Part shown: piece by piece, positions 9,401-15,983 of the stretch | Position numbering within the stretch: position 1 is the first letter of the stretch | Layout of the letters: every line of letters begins with the position of its first letter | Source of the DNA: a virus | DNA length: 26,959 bases | Strand: one strand, 5' to 3' | Virus record (IMG/VR): IMGVR_UViG_3300037264_000998 | Location: 1 to 26,959 of that record | The notes under the pieces: generated by a model | Told to the model about the DNA's origin: nothing | Seen by the model: only the letters and a program-made list of their open reading frames with translations | Databases searched by the model: none | Made by a program: the position numbers and the translations under genes

Positions 9401-9623
9401 TCTTGTAGTAAGCCTCGTTGACCAAGGCTAGAGTCTTCTCAGGGGCCTCAAAAGCTACGGAGAGAACCGTACCGTCACCTGCACTCAATGTTTCAAACTG
9501 AGCGTAGGACATTACCTCTTTTAGGGAGTCCATTGAGAGGTCGGTCAAGGACATACGATCCTTGATGAAGTCGCCGACATCAGCCGGATTTGGTGGTTGC
9601 CATTCTTTACCGCGAAAGGACAT
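6399..9623 (-). CDS. Three-domain glycosyltransferase (GT2 + GT4 + GT4), 1074 aa
   Basis: A single long frame joins three catalytic-type domains. Residues about 88-310 are GT-A/family 2: TVNIVLPVYNS (88-98), IVDDASD (121-127), the donor helix NKKNRGFSATVNRG (150-163) and YLNSD (176-180) as the DxD equivalent. Residues about 368-720 are GT-B/family 4: a Gly-rich first loop (CGGMHY, 381-386) and SYGMPALEAISCGVPVIG (629-646) around the donor-binding Glu. Residues about 730-1074 are a second family 4 domain: VVVTPHLRKHGGPTTI (733-748) and EGLGRMALEAMTG (983-995). Residues 1-85 are an unassigned helical extension. The first GT4 site has HSYG where many members have E-x-FG, so that domain may be altered. 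TAATG coupling to the DUF3310 gene and an AGGAG ribosome site are visible. Confidence 0.88.
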   Translation of the reverse strand: MSFRGKEWQPPNPADVGDFIKDRMSLTDLSMDSLKEVMSYAQFETLSAGDGTVLSVAFEAPEKTLALVNEAYYKNLKNFADTIGPTETVNIVLPVYNSLHLVKECVDSVLRETHWPYHLTIVDDASDKHVNLALERIAAKHPKKITLLTNKKNRGFSATVNRGVKSYEEHSKYTCYLNSDVIVTPYWLTKMIVALNANPRNKIVNPVTNNTAVINVSMNPGYSFQAMNEVLEKTAARRYPEIMPTGFCFLFANSLIKQVGYLDEAYKNFGEETDFWMRAITWTDGKTYDRFRAVLADDTYVFHQRGASYATLGEEQHLNFRKLASGRFRQTWPSWGLWNKTIGTKAIDHIRKSHTADELKETTAKALRPSVCFVTHSTEACGGMHYIADIVNRINVIGGDARVVQIQRENKQIGEAIGELRTAPIIFASVETFLLNFSRTVFEHGVVIAATSELAPHVAALCANNPKLTPVLHVQSYEPALVTDAEESKKFETNFSHIHKIISSSSWITKELEELPGFTGDVIDTINPGVDRDIFYPTGRELGDDRPTVMVSINGQYPFKGAERGVLFAQALGGLAKRNHKELRILALHATAVQGASDILCQGNLPRTRVARLLTSEVDLFVDPALNHSYGMPALEAISCGVPVIGWDNRGIREYLPKGYIESDVIVHNDVRPQKLAELAYRILFTEGAMAKLAKHQSKVATIDAHDRKISVDRFIDVLQTNFSPNVDRKKIVVVTPHLRKHGGPTTILTLANGLAKKGHDVTVATVYSDLNPEVVKFTDLPIVLLEQDPTRIPACDLLITNSDNPLNASFSRLCPQAKKTIMLKLSHNPRFKELEEIGLNCPWDAIVTSTQWLADVCMNPEPDWNFKPVPATRIGWSHYNFESMRRNPKRKKIRTLNALDPLVVTTLIHGHPSKGAQDAGHIFAALKKAHGDKVKLYGVGEIPAADVKIQIPGMEYIYHPSRDEMAELLFKTDIWLGCSHGEGLGRMALEAMTGLAACVLTDTKAEYVVDGVNALVAPIGDLNALANHVNSLALDQELRRSIAQAGFQAARAMSDPTDMIEKLEEVIANVFKL

Positions 9624-10291
9624 TAAGGCTCCTGCTTCTTAAGACGATCGATCTCTCGGGTCAAGTACCAGAGAGCCTTTTCTAGGTCTTGCAGTAGGGC
9701 ATCCTGTTTGTACCCTGCCCGTGAAACGTACTTAACGGTATTACCCAGGTGGAAGTTCAGCCCTTTCGCTTCGATGAAGTCGATGGTCTCGATACCCCCA
9801 CGAGTGTAGTGGGCGGGACTGTGAACCGCAGGGTTCTTATCGGTAGGATAGTCTGCTTGACTCTTCCCTAGGAAAGCCTTAGCGCCCTCTGCTAATACCG
9901 TCTTAATGTAATCTGGGACTGCCTCGTGCGCGCGGGTCTCGTCAGAGATGTGATCCAGCACCTGGGTATCAAAACCGTCACGGGGTCGCTCAATGATCTT
10001 GGTCGTGATCCCGCCCCGGGTCTCGGCGAAGAGCGACAGCGGTGTGACGACGTGCTGCGGGGCTTGCTCGACCTCGGGGGCATCATCTTCAATGTCTTTT
10101 AAAGTAAGATAGCCGTCATTAATTTCTAAGACACCTTGGTTTAGCAGACTGTTAACAGACTTTACGATATCGTCGAAAGGGTATCCCTTGTTCCTGAATT
10201 CCTGATAGATAAAGTCTCGCCCGTGCTTTTCAGTCTTCGACACCCACTCGGCAATGGCGCTGTCTAGCTCCCCCATAAATGCTACCTTCAT
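9623..10291 (-). CDS. DUF3310 (SaV-like) protein with N-terminal winged-helix-like domain, 222 aa
   Basis: The last ~65 residues (157-222) match the DUF3310 pattern: SPAHYTRGGIETIDFIEAKG, then LGNTVKYVSRAGYK and DLEKALWYLTREI. Phage members of this family include, as I recall, the T7 gp1.7 nucleotide kinase, so a role in dNMP handling is plausible but not shown by the residues. Residues about 8-66 look like a winged helix (helix-helix-helix, then GVLEINDGYLTL as a wing), and residues 67-150 are a probable linker. GGAG 7 nt before the ATG supports the start; the gene overlaps the MazG-like gene by 4 nt. It sits in the nucleotide-metabolism run, consistent with a pool function. Confidence 0.8.
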   Translation of the reverse strand: MKVAFMGELDSAIAEWVSKTEKHGRDFIYQEFRNKGYPFDDIVKSVNSLLNQGVLEINDGYLTLKDIEDDAPEVEQAPQHVVTPLSLFAETRGGITTKIIERPRDGFDTQVLDHISDETRAHEAVPDYIKTVLAEGAKAFLGKSQADYPTDKNPAVHSPAHYTRGGIETIDFIEAKGLNFHLGNTVKYVSRAGYKQDALLQDLEKALWYLTREIDRLKKQEP

Positions 10292-10707
10292 ACCAAATCT
10301 CCCAGATAAGGTTCTTTATAACCCGGACCCTTCATTACCTTTCCGTCTTCACGATACACAGGCTTACCGTCCGCGCCTAATTTTGTCATGTTGCTCTCAT
10401 GTACCCGCTTGACAGCCTCATCAAGATCCCAGCCGAATGCTTCTGCGGTACCGTAAATTACGTAGGCAAGATCTGCCAACTCTTTGAGTAGGTGTTCCGT
10501 ATCACAGCCTTTTAATTTAGTACAAAATAAAGTCCGGGTATCCGCTTTAACAATAAAGAACCCGGCAGCATCAATTACTTCATTAAATTCTTCATGAATC
10601 AAGCGCATTCTGAATTCCGCAGATTGCACATCAGAGGGATGAGCCTTTGGAATATCAAAGGTCTTGTGAAACTCTCGAACCGCTATCGTTGCTGCGCTTG
10701 ATTTCAT
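10288..10707 (-). CDS. MazG / PRA-PH-like nucleoside triphosphate pyrophosphohydrolase, 139 aa
   Basis: An all-alpha NTP pyrophosphohydrolase, predicted to cut (d)NTP to (d)NMP and PPi with Mg2+. The metal-binding motifs are visible: EExxE at E39-E40-x2-E43 and ExxD at E76-x2-D79 (KELADLAYVIYG). The tail HESNMTKLGADGKP...GPGY is typical of the phage MazG-like/phosphoribosyl-ATP pyrophosphohydrolase-like subgroup. Length is normal for a one-domain member. The start ATG has only a weak GGG upstream; a 21-nt gap separates it from the IMPDH-like gene. Likely jobs are dUTP or damaged-nucleotide cleansing, or shaping the purine pool with the neighbouring IMPDH-like enzyme. Substrate cannot be read from sequence. 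Confidence 0.85.
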   Translation of the reverse strand: MKSSAATIAVREFHKTFDIPKAHPSDVQSAEFRMRLIHEEFNEVIDAAGFFIVKADTRTLFCTKLKGCDTEHLLKELADLAYVIYGTAEAFGWDLDEAVKRVHESNMTKLGADGKPVYREDGKVMKGPGYKEPYLGDLV

Positions 10708-10728
10708 GTACCCATAGTTTAGCTTATT

Positions 10729-11793
10729 TTATGGCCGAGGGCTACTCTCTGCTTCGTAGTTGCCGGTCACCTGGATGAACTCGGCCTTCCGCTGTAGCTC
10801 TTTGATAGAGCGGGCACCGCCGTAGGTCATGCCACTGCGTAAGCCGGCTAGTAGCCTTTGGATTAGGTTAATGGCGGGGCCGGACACGGGTGCCCAGAAA
10901 GCTTCACCCTCAGGGACGGTGCCATCCTTCGTAGCCCCAAAATATTCTTCTTGGAAGTCGGCGCTGGCCTGCCCTCGGTACTTGGCTTCATAGGGGCCAT
11001 TCCAACGATACAGTTCGTGGCTGCCGGGGGTATAAGTCAGCACCGTTCCTGGTGAGCCCGGTATTCCGCGTTTATGTGCCGCACTTTCATTGGTTAGCGC
11101 AAACAACTTGCCCAGCATAACAGAATCAGCCCCAGCAGCAAGCGCCTTAACGAGATCTGAGGAGCTGCGGATTCCCCCATCGGCGATAATAGGTACTAGG
11201 AGTTTCTTCCTGACCGCTGCGATATCTTGGATGGCGGTGAATTGTGGAACGCCGAATCCGGTGACCTTTCGGGTAGTACAGGCTGCCCCAGGCCCGATCC
11301 CGACCTTAACCGCCGTGGCCCCAGCATTAACAAGATCCCTATAGCCATCAGCAGTACAAACATTTCCAGCAATTATCTCTAGTTCTGTGTACGTGTTCTT
11401 CAAGTCCGAGATAGTCTTTAATAGGCGAGCATCATGGCCATGGGCTATGTCGAAGCACACCCCCGTTACATTGGTTTCTTCAAGGAGCTTAGTTAGTTCA
11501 ATTACGTCTCCGGTACGGATACCACAAGAAAGAAAAGAATTAGGAAAGGTATTGATCCACTGTACCTTCTGTTCAAACGTAGCAAACCTGTGAAAGATTG
11601 GCACGCTTCCTGCATCGGTTAGTACCTTCGCCAAGTCTGAACCAATAACCGAATCCATGTTGCTAGCAATAATAGGAATGTCCATAGGGACACCACGGGT
11701 CAGATAGGTAGATACGTTTGGGTCTACCCTCGATTCCACGTTGTTGAATACCGGGACGAGCGCTACGTCATCGAAAGTTAAGCCCTGTTTCAT
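10729..11793 (-). CDS. IMP dehydrogenase / GMP reductase family enzyme without CBS domains, 354 aa
   Basis: A TIM-barrel purine enzyme. [10 protein letters not shown] (5-14) opens the barrel; the catalytic loop [12 protein letters not shown] (164-175) holds nucleophile Cys172 and Thr174; [21 protein letters not shown] (203-223) and VMLG bind phosphate; [17 protein letters not shown] (317-333) and KAEFIQVTG close the fold. There is no CBS insertion. The flap contains KYRGQAS (271-277), nearer to IMPDH KSYRGMGS than to GMP reductase FYGMSS, and VPEGE follows as in IMPDH. At the IMPDH Arg-Tyr dyad position (DRYF in E. coli GuaB) this protein has EEYF (Glu283, Tyr284). It may therefore not be an ordinary IMPDH. 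ATG overlaps the upstream stop (ATGA), with GAGG 7 nt before it. Confidence 0.88.
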   Translation of the reverse strand: MKQGLTFDDVALVPVFNNVESRVDPNVSTYLTRGVPMDIPIIASNMDSVIGSDLAKVLTDAGSVPIFHRFATFEQKVQWINTFPNSFLSCGIRTGDVIELTKLLEETNVTGVCFDIAHGHDARLLKTISDLKNTYTELEIIAGNVCTADGYRDLVNAGATAVKVGIGPGAACTTRKVTGFGVPQFTAIQDIAAVRKKLLVPIIADGGIRSSSDLVKALAAGADSVMLGKLFALTNESAAHKRGIPGSPGTVLTYTPGSHELYRWNGPYEAKYRGQASADFQEEYFGATKDGTVPEGEAFWAPVSGPAINLIQRLLAGLRSGMTYGGARSIKELQRKAEFIQVTGNYEAESSPRP

Positions 11794-12245
11794 CTATTTT
11801 CCTCGTTGAATCTTTTCAGTTCACGCACGTCATAGTCTAGCACATTCTGATAATCTTCGTGGTGCATCCAGCCTAGCTTGGTTAGGAAGCCCCACTCCCT
11901 GCGGCGGCGGAAGAACATGAAGAAGGTCCACACCTTACCTTCCGTCCCAGGGCGAAGCTCTACCCAATGGAACTCTTCCCCTGTCCTGAACTTTAGGCGG
12001 AAAGGTTTCCTATCTACCGTGGTGCCATCTGGTAGGTGCTCCAAGTAGCCCTTGGTTAGAGGAAACGATAAGAAATTAGCCGGGTGATCGTGGGGAGTAA
12101 TATAGTCGCTGATATGGAAGCAGTGGATGTAAGCGCTCACAAGAGGGGTACGAAATAGAACATACCTTGTTAGGTATAGCTCCCCAGGTCGGCGGTAAAT
12201 GTCCATCTTGGTGAACCAGTTACGCTCGTACTTGCCTGTTTCCAT
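11790..12245 (-). CDS. Cupin-like metalloprotein, 151 aa, function unknown
   Basis: An upstream extension of the open frame to 12449 is rejected: it only mirrors ThyX in another frame. The ATG at 12245 has GGGAG 9 nt upstream. The sequence contains HISDYITPHDHPANFLSF (44-61), LTKGYLEH (63-70) and EFHWVEL (91-97), the HxH...(E)...H arrangement of a cupin metal site (candidates H52, H54, E69, H93) in a beta-rich single-domain protein. Similar HDHP proteins occur in phages and are mostly annotated only as cupin-fold. It lies between ThyX and the IMPDH-like gene, which hints at nucleotide or sugar-nucleotide chemistry, but no reaction can be named. Confidence 0.68.
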   Translation of the reverse strand: METGKYERNWFTKMDIYRRPGELYLTRYVLFRTPLVSAYIHCFHISDYITPHDHPANFLSFPLTKGYLEHLPDGTTVDRKPFRLKFRTGEEFHWVELRPGTEGKVWTFFMFFRRRREWGFLTKLGWMHHEDYQNVLDYDVRELKRFNEENR

Positions 12246-12334
12246 TAGCGAATACTCCCGTCGAAGGCCCCGCTTAGTATAAGGATGAAGACTATGAAGA
12301 CGATTACTTCCACCCAAGCGCCTCGCTTGTGCAT
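12245..12334 (-). CDS. 29-aa single-span membrane peptide
   Basis: A short frame starts with ATG at 12334 inside the 3' end of thyX and ends with TAA overlapping the ATG of the cupin-like gene as TAATG. Its composition is not random: a positive N-terminus (MHKRGAW), an uninterrupted hydrophobic run of about 16 residues ([17 protein letters not shown], 8-24) and a short polar end (DGSIR). This fits a small transmembrane peptide with the N-terminus in the cytosol. It fills exactly the gap between thyX and the next gene. The ribosome site is weak (GGGCAG), so coupling is likely. Function unknown. Confidence 0.5.
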   Translation of the reverse strand: MHKRGAWVEVIVFIVFILILSGAFDGSIR

Positions 12335-12987
12335 GGGAACTGCCCGACGAAGATGGCCTTGCAACCCTCGGCAATCTCCCGGTGCTCAAGCTGGGTGCCA
12401 GGCTCGGTGCGTAGTTGTAGGTAGTGAATCCACGAGCGAGCCGTGCCACTCATGTATAGGGTGGTGGCTGTGCCCAGGGGGAGGAGGAATCGGGCTTGCT
12501 CCTTGGCTATCCCCTTTGCCAGAGCTAAATCGTAAAGATCCACAGAATGGTTCTGAATAGTTCGTTGGGCATATTCAAACCAACCCTTATCTGCTTCCGA
12601 CATGTCATCAATACTATTCTGCCTATTTTTCACGTCCTGCCGTCGCGCCGGATAGATCTCAAACTCTGTGGCCTTGGCGTACCGCTGGCTAAACTCTTGG
12701 AAGGAGAAGCTGCGGTGACGTAGGATCTGCTGGGCAATGGCTCGGGATGTGTGAATTTCTAGTGTCATGTTAACTTGTTCAAAGATTGACCAATGCTTGT
12801 TGTGGATACAATAAGCAAGCAGCTTTGGAGCGGTTTCTTGATTCATTTTATTAGCCGGATTTGAAACTCTTGCAATATATGCAATAAGTTCTTCAGCCGA
12901 TAAATGCTCTAATTCTTCTGTTGGTTTTGTTAGAGAGATGAGTTTTACTTTAGGCTCCGGTTGGTTTGTATTCACAGGAATCTCCAT
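12304..12987 (-). CDS. thyX: Flavin-dependent thymidylate synthase ThyX, 227 aa
   Basis: Converts dUMP to dTMP with methylene-tetrahydrofolate, FAD and NADPH. The signature RHR-x7-S is intact at R90-H91-R92...S100 ([17 protein letters not shown]). The conserved family features ARVSNP (39-44), [13 protein letters not shown] (66-78), ARFLLPLGT and the C-terminal [15 protein letters not shown] are present. Length is normal. The ATG at 12987 overlaps the reductase by 38 nt and has only a distant GGAAG; a GTG at 12975 has GGAG 6 nt upstream and may be the true start, giving a protein four residues shorter. It follows the ribonucleotide reductase directly, so the pair would supply dNTPs and dTTP independently of host ThyA. 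Confidence 0.95.
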   Translation of the reverse strand: MEIPVNTNQPEPKVKLISLTKPTEELEHLSAEELIAYIARVSNPANKMNQETAPKLLAYCIHNKHWSIFEQVNMTLEIHTSRAIAQQILRHRSFSFQEFSQRYAKATEFEIYPARRQDVKNRQNSIDDMSEADKGWFEYAQRTIQNHSVDLYDLALAKGIAKEQARFLLPLGTATTLYMSGTARSWIHYLQLRTEPGTQLEHREIAEGCKAIFVGQFPCTSEALGWK

Positions 12988-14926
12988 CGCAGAAAGTGGC
13001 TTCCTTGGCCTCGAAGGTTTTGAACTTCGGCTTCTTCAGTCCTGAACATAGCCTATCGAAGGTGTCTTTGTCAACCTCTTCATATGGTGCTTGAAGATAG
13101 GAATGATCGTTGAGCGGCAAGAAGCTGACCGACTTGAGCCTAGTCTCGAACATTTCCAAGGCTCTAGCTAGATCTTTGCTTTCTTCTGGCTTCACCGTAA
13201 CCGTGATACTGACACTGTTGTCGGCCCATTCAGACTGCATGAGCGCTGCCAGTTCAAGCTGCTCCCACATTGAAACGTCTGCCTTACGCTTCTGGAAGTT
13301 GGGCTCGTGGACAGGAAACTCTACGACCATCGTGTTCGCTGTCTCATACACATCCGGTTCTACACTATAGCCCGCTTCCCGCATCGTTTGCACGAGATCA
13401 GAGTTTTTCGAGATTCGTATTCGACGAACATAAAATTCTGAATGAGGATAGTGTATTCCAGGGGTCTTGCCGGGGAGCAAGGACACGGTCCCAGAAGGCT
13501 TAACTGTGGTGAGCTTGATGGACTTCCGTACACAGAGCCAATCGGAATACACTTGATCCCAGGTCTTTAGGTCTTGATAGCCCTTGTCACACCAGCGTAG
13601 ATGCTCTCGTAGACCGACCTGATTAATGTTCTCAACGATTCCACTTTGGCTAACTCCTATACGTCGGTTCTTCATCTGAACCTGATTCGTTAGATCGCAA
13701 TGCGTTGCTAAGAGTGTAACAGTTTTACAATAGAGGAAAGCATACTTAAGAGTACGAAGATAGTCGTCCAAGTTACTATGGTTGCTTGGGAAAGTTTCCA
13801 CGATATTGCAGAGTTCAGCGTGGTTGAGTGTAATCTCACCGCAAGGGTTAGTACCCATGACGTTGCGATCATGCTCATTACGAGGGTCTTTGAGCCTACC
13901 AAAATGACGAGCATTATCAAGCCACAAGTAACCAGGCTCTCCATTAACCATTGCTTGTTCAGCCAGCTTACTATAGTCATCCCCTACCTCCACGCATACA
14001 CTGTTGTTAGATGCCCACCGAGCAAACGCGGGGTCGGCTACTTTCTCTGGACTCTTGAGACTTAAAAACTCTTGGTCGCCGGGAGAGCCGAAGGCGATCT
14101 CGGCAGTCCGTCTAGTGCCGCCAGCTACGACACAGGCACCGGCAAAGTTCATAATGTCTACTATGAAGGTGCTGTCTACTGCCTGGTCCTCGTTAACATA
14201 GGACTGCATATATGCCTCTGTGCGCTCCAATAGGTGCTTTAGAGGGTCAGAGCCAGGGGCTATGCCTCCGAACGTCTTGATGGGGCTTCCAGCGGGTCGT
14301 ATGTTACTGTAGTCGAAGCTCTCGGGTAGGGTATTGGACCCGGAGAAGGCGTCTAGTACCCGCTTGAAGGCTTCGATCCAGCCCTCCCGGCTATCCTCAA
14401 CTACGTGGACATCCTTGGTTCGGCGAGGCTTCTTAAGGTAGAACTCGACTGAACTTCCTAAAGTATCGAACCCTACGCCCACCCCCATGAGACTCATATC
14501 CATGAGCCATACGAACGGGAAGCTGAGGTCGTCCTTGAGGTTCTTGGTGCTAATGAACCCGCAGTTGTACAATGGGGCAGAAGACTTCTCTAGTACGAAG
14601 TCTGTGCCCATGGCCCACAAGCCACGCCCAGGGGGGAGAAACTTGAAGTCCCACATGCGGCGATACATCTCTTGCGCACTCTGCTGTGCTCGCCTCTCAT
14701 CCCATGTAAGATGATGCTGCTTACAGTGCAGCTTCTGGATGAGGAAGGTACCTTCAACTACCCTCTGGATAGTCTCCCAGAACTCTTCGGTGCGACCGTT
14801 ACCCTTATCGCGGGCATACGAACGTTTAAATGTAAAAAATCCGAGCGGCCCCCACTGCGGCTGCTTACCTTTGTACTTGGCAATAAAATTGTCTGTCAGT
14901 TTGAAGTCTATGTCTTTAGAAATCAC
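12950..14926 (-). CDS. nrdJ: Adenosylcobalamin-dependent (class II) ribonucleotide reductase, 658 aa
   Basis: Reduces ribonucleotides to deoxyribonucleotides using a cobalamin-generated thiyl radical; monomeric class II type, as in Lactobacillus leichmannii RTPR. Radical Cys362 lies in NPCGEI (360-365) with Glu364; the disulfide pair is Cys122 (YNCGF) and Cys373 (ELCNIVE), and the 11-residue 362-373 spacing equals that of RTPR C408/C419. A C-terminal shuttle pair C646-x4-C651 (CDGDSC) is present. GTRRTAE (270-276), VKPSGT (475-480) and GIHYPHSEF are conserved. The distance C122-C362 is about 50 residues shorter than in RTPR (C119-C408), so an inserted/allosteric segment seems reduced. The start is GTG, overlapping the upstream stop as GTGA. 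No partner subunit is expected. Confidence 0.95.
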   Translation of the reverse strand: MISKDIDFKLTDNFIAKYKGKQPQWGPLGFFTFKRSYARDKGNGRTEEFWETIQRVVEGTFLIQKLHCKQHHLTWDERRAQQSAQEMYRRMWDFKFLPPGRGLWAMGTDFVLEKSSAPLYNCGFISTKNLKDDLSFPFVWLMDMSLMGVGVGFDTLGSSVEFYLKKPRRTKDVHVVEDSREGWIEAFKRVLDAFSGSNTLPESFDYSNIRPAGSPIKTFGGIAPGSDPLKHLLERTEAYMQSYVNEDQAVDSTFIVDIMNFAGACVVAGGTRRTAEIAFGSPGDQEFLSLKSPEKVADPAFARWASNNSVCVEVGDDYSKLAEQAMVNGEPGYLWLDNARHFGRLKDPRNEHDRNVMGTNPCGEITLNHAELCNIVETFPSNHSNLDDYLRTLKYAFLYCKTVTLLATHCDLTNQVQMKNRRIGVSQSGIVENINQVGLREHLRWCDKGYQDLKTWDQVYSDWLCVRKSIKLTTVKPSGTVSLLPGKTPGIHYPHSEFYVRRIRISKNSDLVQTMREAGYSVEPDVYETANTMVVEFPVHEPNFQKRKADVSMWEQLELAALMQSEWADNSVSITVTVKPEESKDLARALEMFETRLKSVSFLPLNDHSYLQAPYEEVDKDTFDRLCSGLKKPKFKTFEAKEATFCDGDSCEYKPTGA

Positions 14927-15174
14927 AATGATACGAGCTTTCGATTAATGTAGTTAAAGATTTCATCTTCAGGATCGTCTACGTGAGCCAACAGGTATGC
15001 CACTAGGCATGGATTGTGAAACTTCCGCCTGACAATAGATCCTGCGGGTAGCTCTAGTACTGGGGGTAGCTCTAGTACTGTATGTGGCTCATCACCTAGT
15101 TCGGTTTGACAAATCTCACACTTAGTAACCTCTTCACAGTCAGATGCTACAACAATGAAGGGCCACACTATCAT
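14923..15174 (-). CDS. Small protein with possible zinc-binding cysteines, 83 aa
   Basis: The chosen ATG (15174) overlaps the phosphoesterase stop as TAATG; an upstream in-frame ATG at 15234 lies inside that gene and is rejected. The protein contains C13-x5-C19-x2-C22 (CEEVTKCEIC) and H53-x2-C56 (HNPC), a possible four-ligand zinc site. Between them is an 11-residue segment LELPPVLELPA created by an 18-bp tandem duplication in the DNA. The C-terminal part is helical and acidic. It ends in a GTGA overlap with the ribonucleotide reductase gene, so a link with that enzyme is possible, but no family is recognised. Confidence 0.65.
   Translation of the reverse strand: MIVWPFIVVASDCEEVTKCEICQTELGDEPHTVLELPPVLELPAGSIVRRKFHNPCLVAYLLAHVDDPEDEIFNYINRKLVSL
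15046..15080. repeat. 18-bp tandem duplication inside the 83-aa gene
   Basis: The 17-base string GGGTAGCTCTAGTACTG occurs at 15046-15062 and again at 15064-15080, a period of 18. It is in frame (six codons), so the protein gains a second LELP unit. It reads as a recent slippage or duplication event. Confidence 0.9.
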
Positions 15175-15983
15175 TACCCTTTGACTTCGGTTCCATCCGG
15201 TAGTACTGCATATCCCTGGTTTATGTTTATACAATATTCAGTCCATGACCGCGTACCCACGTAAATTATAGCAAATCCGTGGCTCCATTCGCTAGGGTTG
15301 CTCGTCATGTATAGAGGTTGCAACTTGCTCAGTGTGCCCGGGTTGAACGCTTTGATAGGCGCTCCCGTCCAGGTATCTCGGCTTACGATTGTTTGTGCCC
15401 GGTGTGTGTGCCCAAAGACGATGCTCTGGCTGCGTGACTTCTCAAGATGCACATAAGCGGCGTGCTTGCTGAATGACCAGCCGTGTACCGCCACGAGTCC
15501 GCCCGTCCTCATGATAGGAGAAGGCTTGACTAGCTGCACGAACCCAAGGCGATCGCCAGTGGTAGGAGAATAAGGAATATAAGTGAAATTCTTGCGGCCA
15601 GCAGCCAGCGTGTGCTCAGGGGATATGCTAGAATATAAAGATTCACCAACAGCGCCAGCGCCCACAGCCCATCGCTCAATTCGTTCCTCATGGTTTCCTC
15701 CTAGAAAGAATGTATGTTGCTTCGTGTACTTCTGTACGTGGTCCAGCATCGTATTACAGGGGTCTACTTCTAGCTTCTTGAAGTCGTAAGACTGGTTCTC
15801 GCTGATCTTTCGCTTGGGGTGAGACGAGAAAATAGCACAGTCTAATACGTCTCCCAGGAAAAGAGTAATATCCGGTTTGATAATTTCGTGCGCTCTTATC
15901 GCTGCACCTAAGGCTGCGGGGTCATGATCTGGAAAGTGTATGTCTGGAAACACGAAGATTGTCTTAGCTTTAGATTTGGCCAT
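15174..15983 (-). CDS. Calcineurin-like metallophosphoesterase, 269 aa
   Basis: A two-metal phosphoesterase. All five motif blocks are present: DIH at D14-x-H16, GDVLD at 44-48, GNHEER at 96-101, a conserved His at VHGW (H167), and GHTH at 191-194. There is no capping domain of the SbcD type and no signal peptide, so it acts in the cytosol. Possible substrates are phosphodiesters in DNA/RNA ends or cyclic nucleotides; the sequence does not say which. The start ATG has AGGA 8 nt upstream and overlaps the nuclease gene by 14 nt. Coupling with the PD-(D/E)XK nuclease suggests a joint role in DNA end processing, which is inference. Confidence 0.88.
   Translation of the reverse strand: MAKSKAKTIFVFPDIHFPDHDPAALGAAIRAHEIIKPDITLFLGDVLDCAIFSSHPKRKISENQSYDFKKLEVDPCNTMLDHVQKYTKQHTFFLGGNHEERIERWAVGAGAVGESLYSSISPEHTLAAGRKNFTYIPYSPTTGDRLGFVQLVKPSPIMRTGGLVAVHGWSFSKHAAYVHLEKSRSQSIVFGHTHRAQTIVSRDTWTGAPIKAFNPGTLSKLQPLYMTSNPSEWSHGFAIIYVGTRSWTEYCININQGYAVLPDGTEVKG

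Noticed and set aside
9623-11793. Evidence for a 2-aminoadenine (Z) genome
   Set aside because: MazG-like and PolA genes are present, but neither PurZ nor the HD-type DatZ is found here, so the claim is unsupported.
12246-12449. N-terminal extension of the cupin-like gene to an upstream ATG at 12449
   Set aside because: This part only mirrors thyX in another frame, is low-complexity Ser/Arg-rich, and the ATG at 12245 has a good ribosome site.
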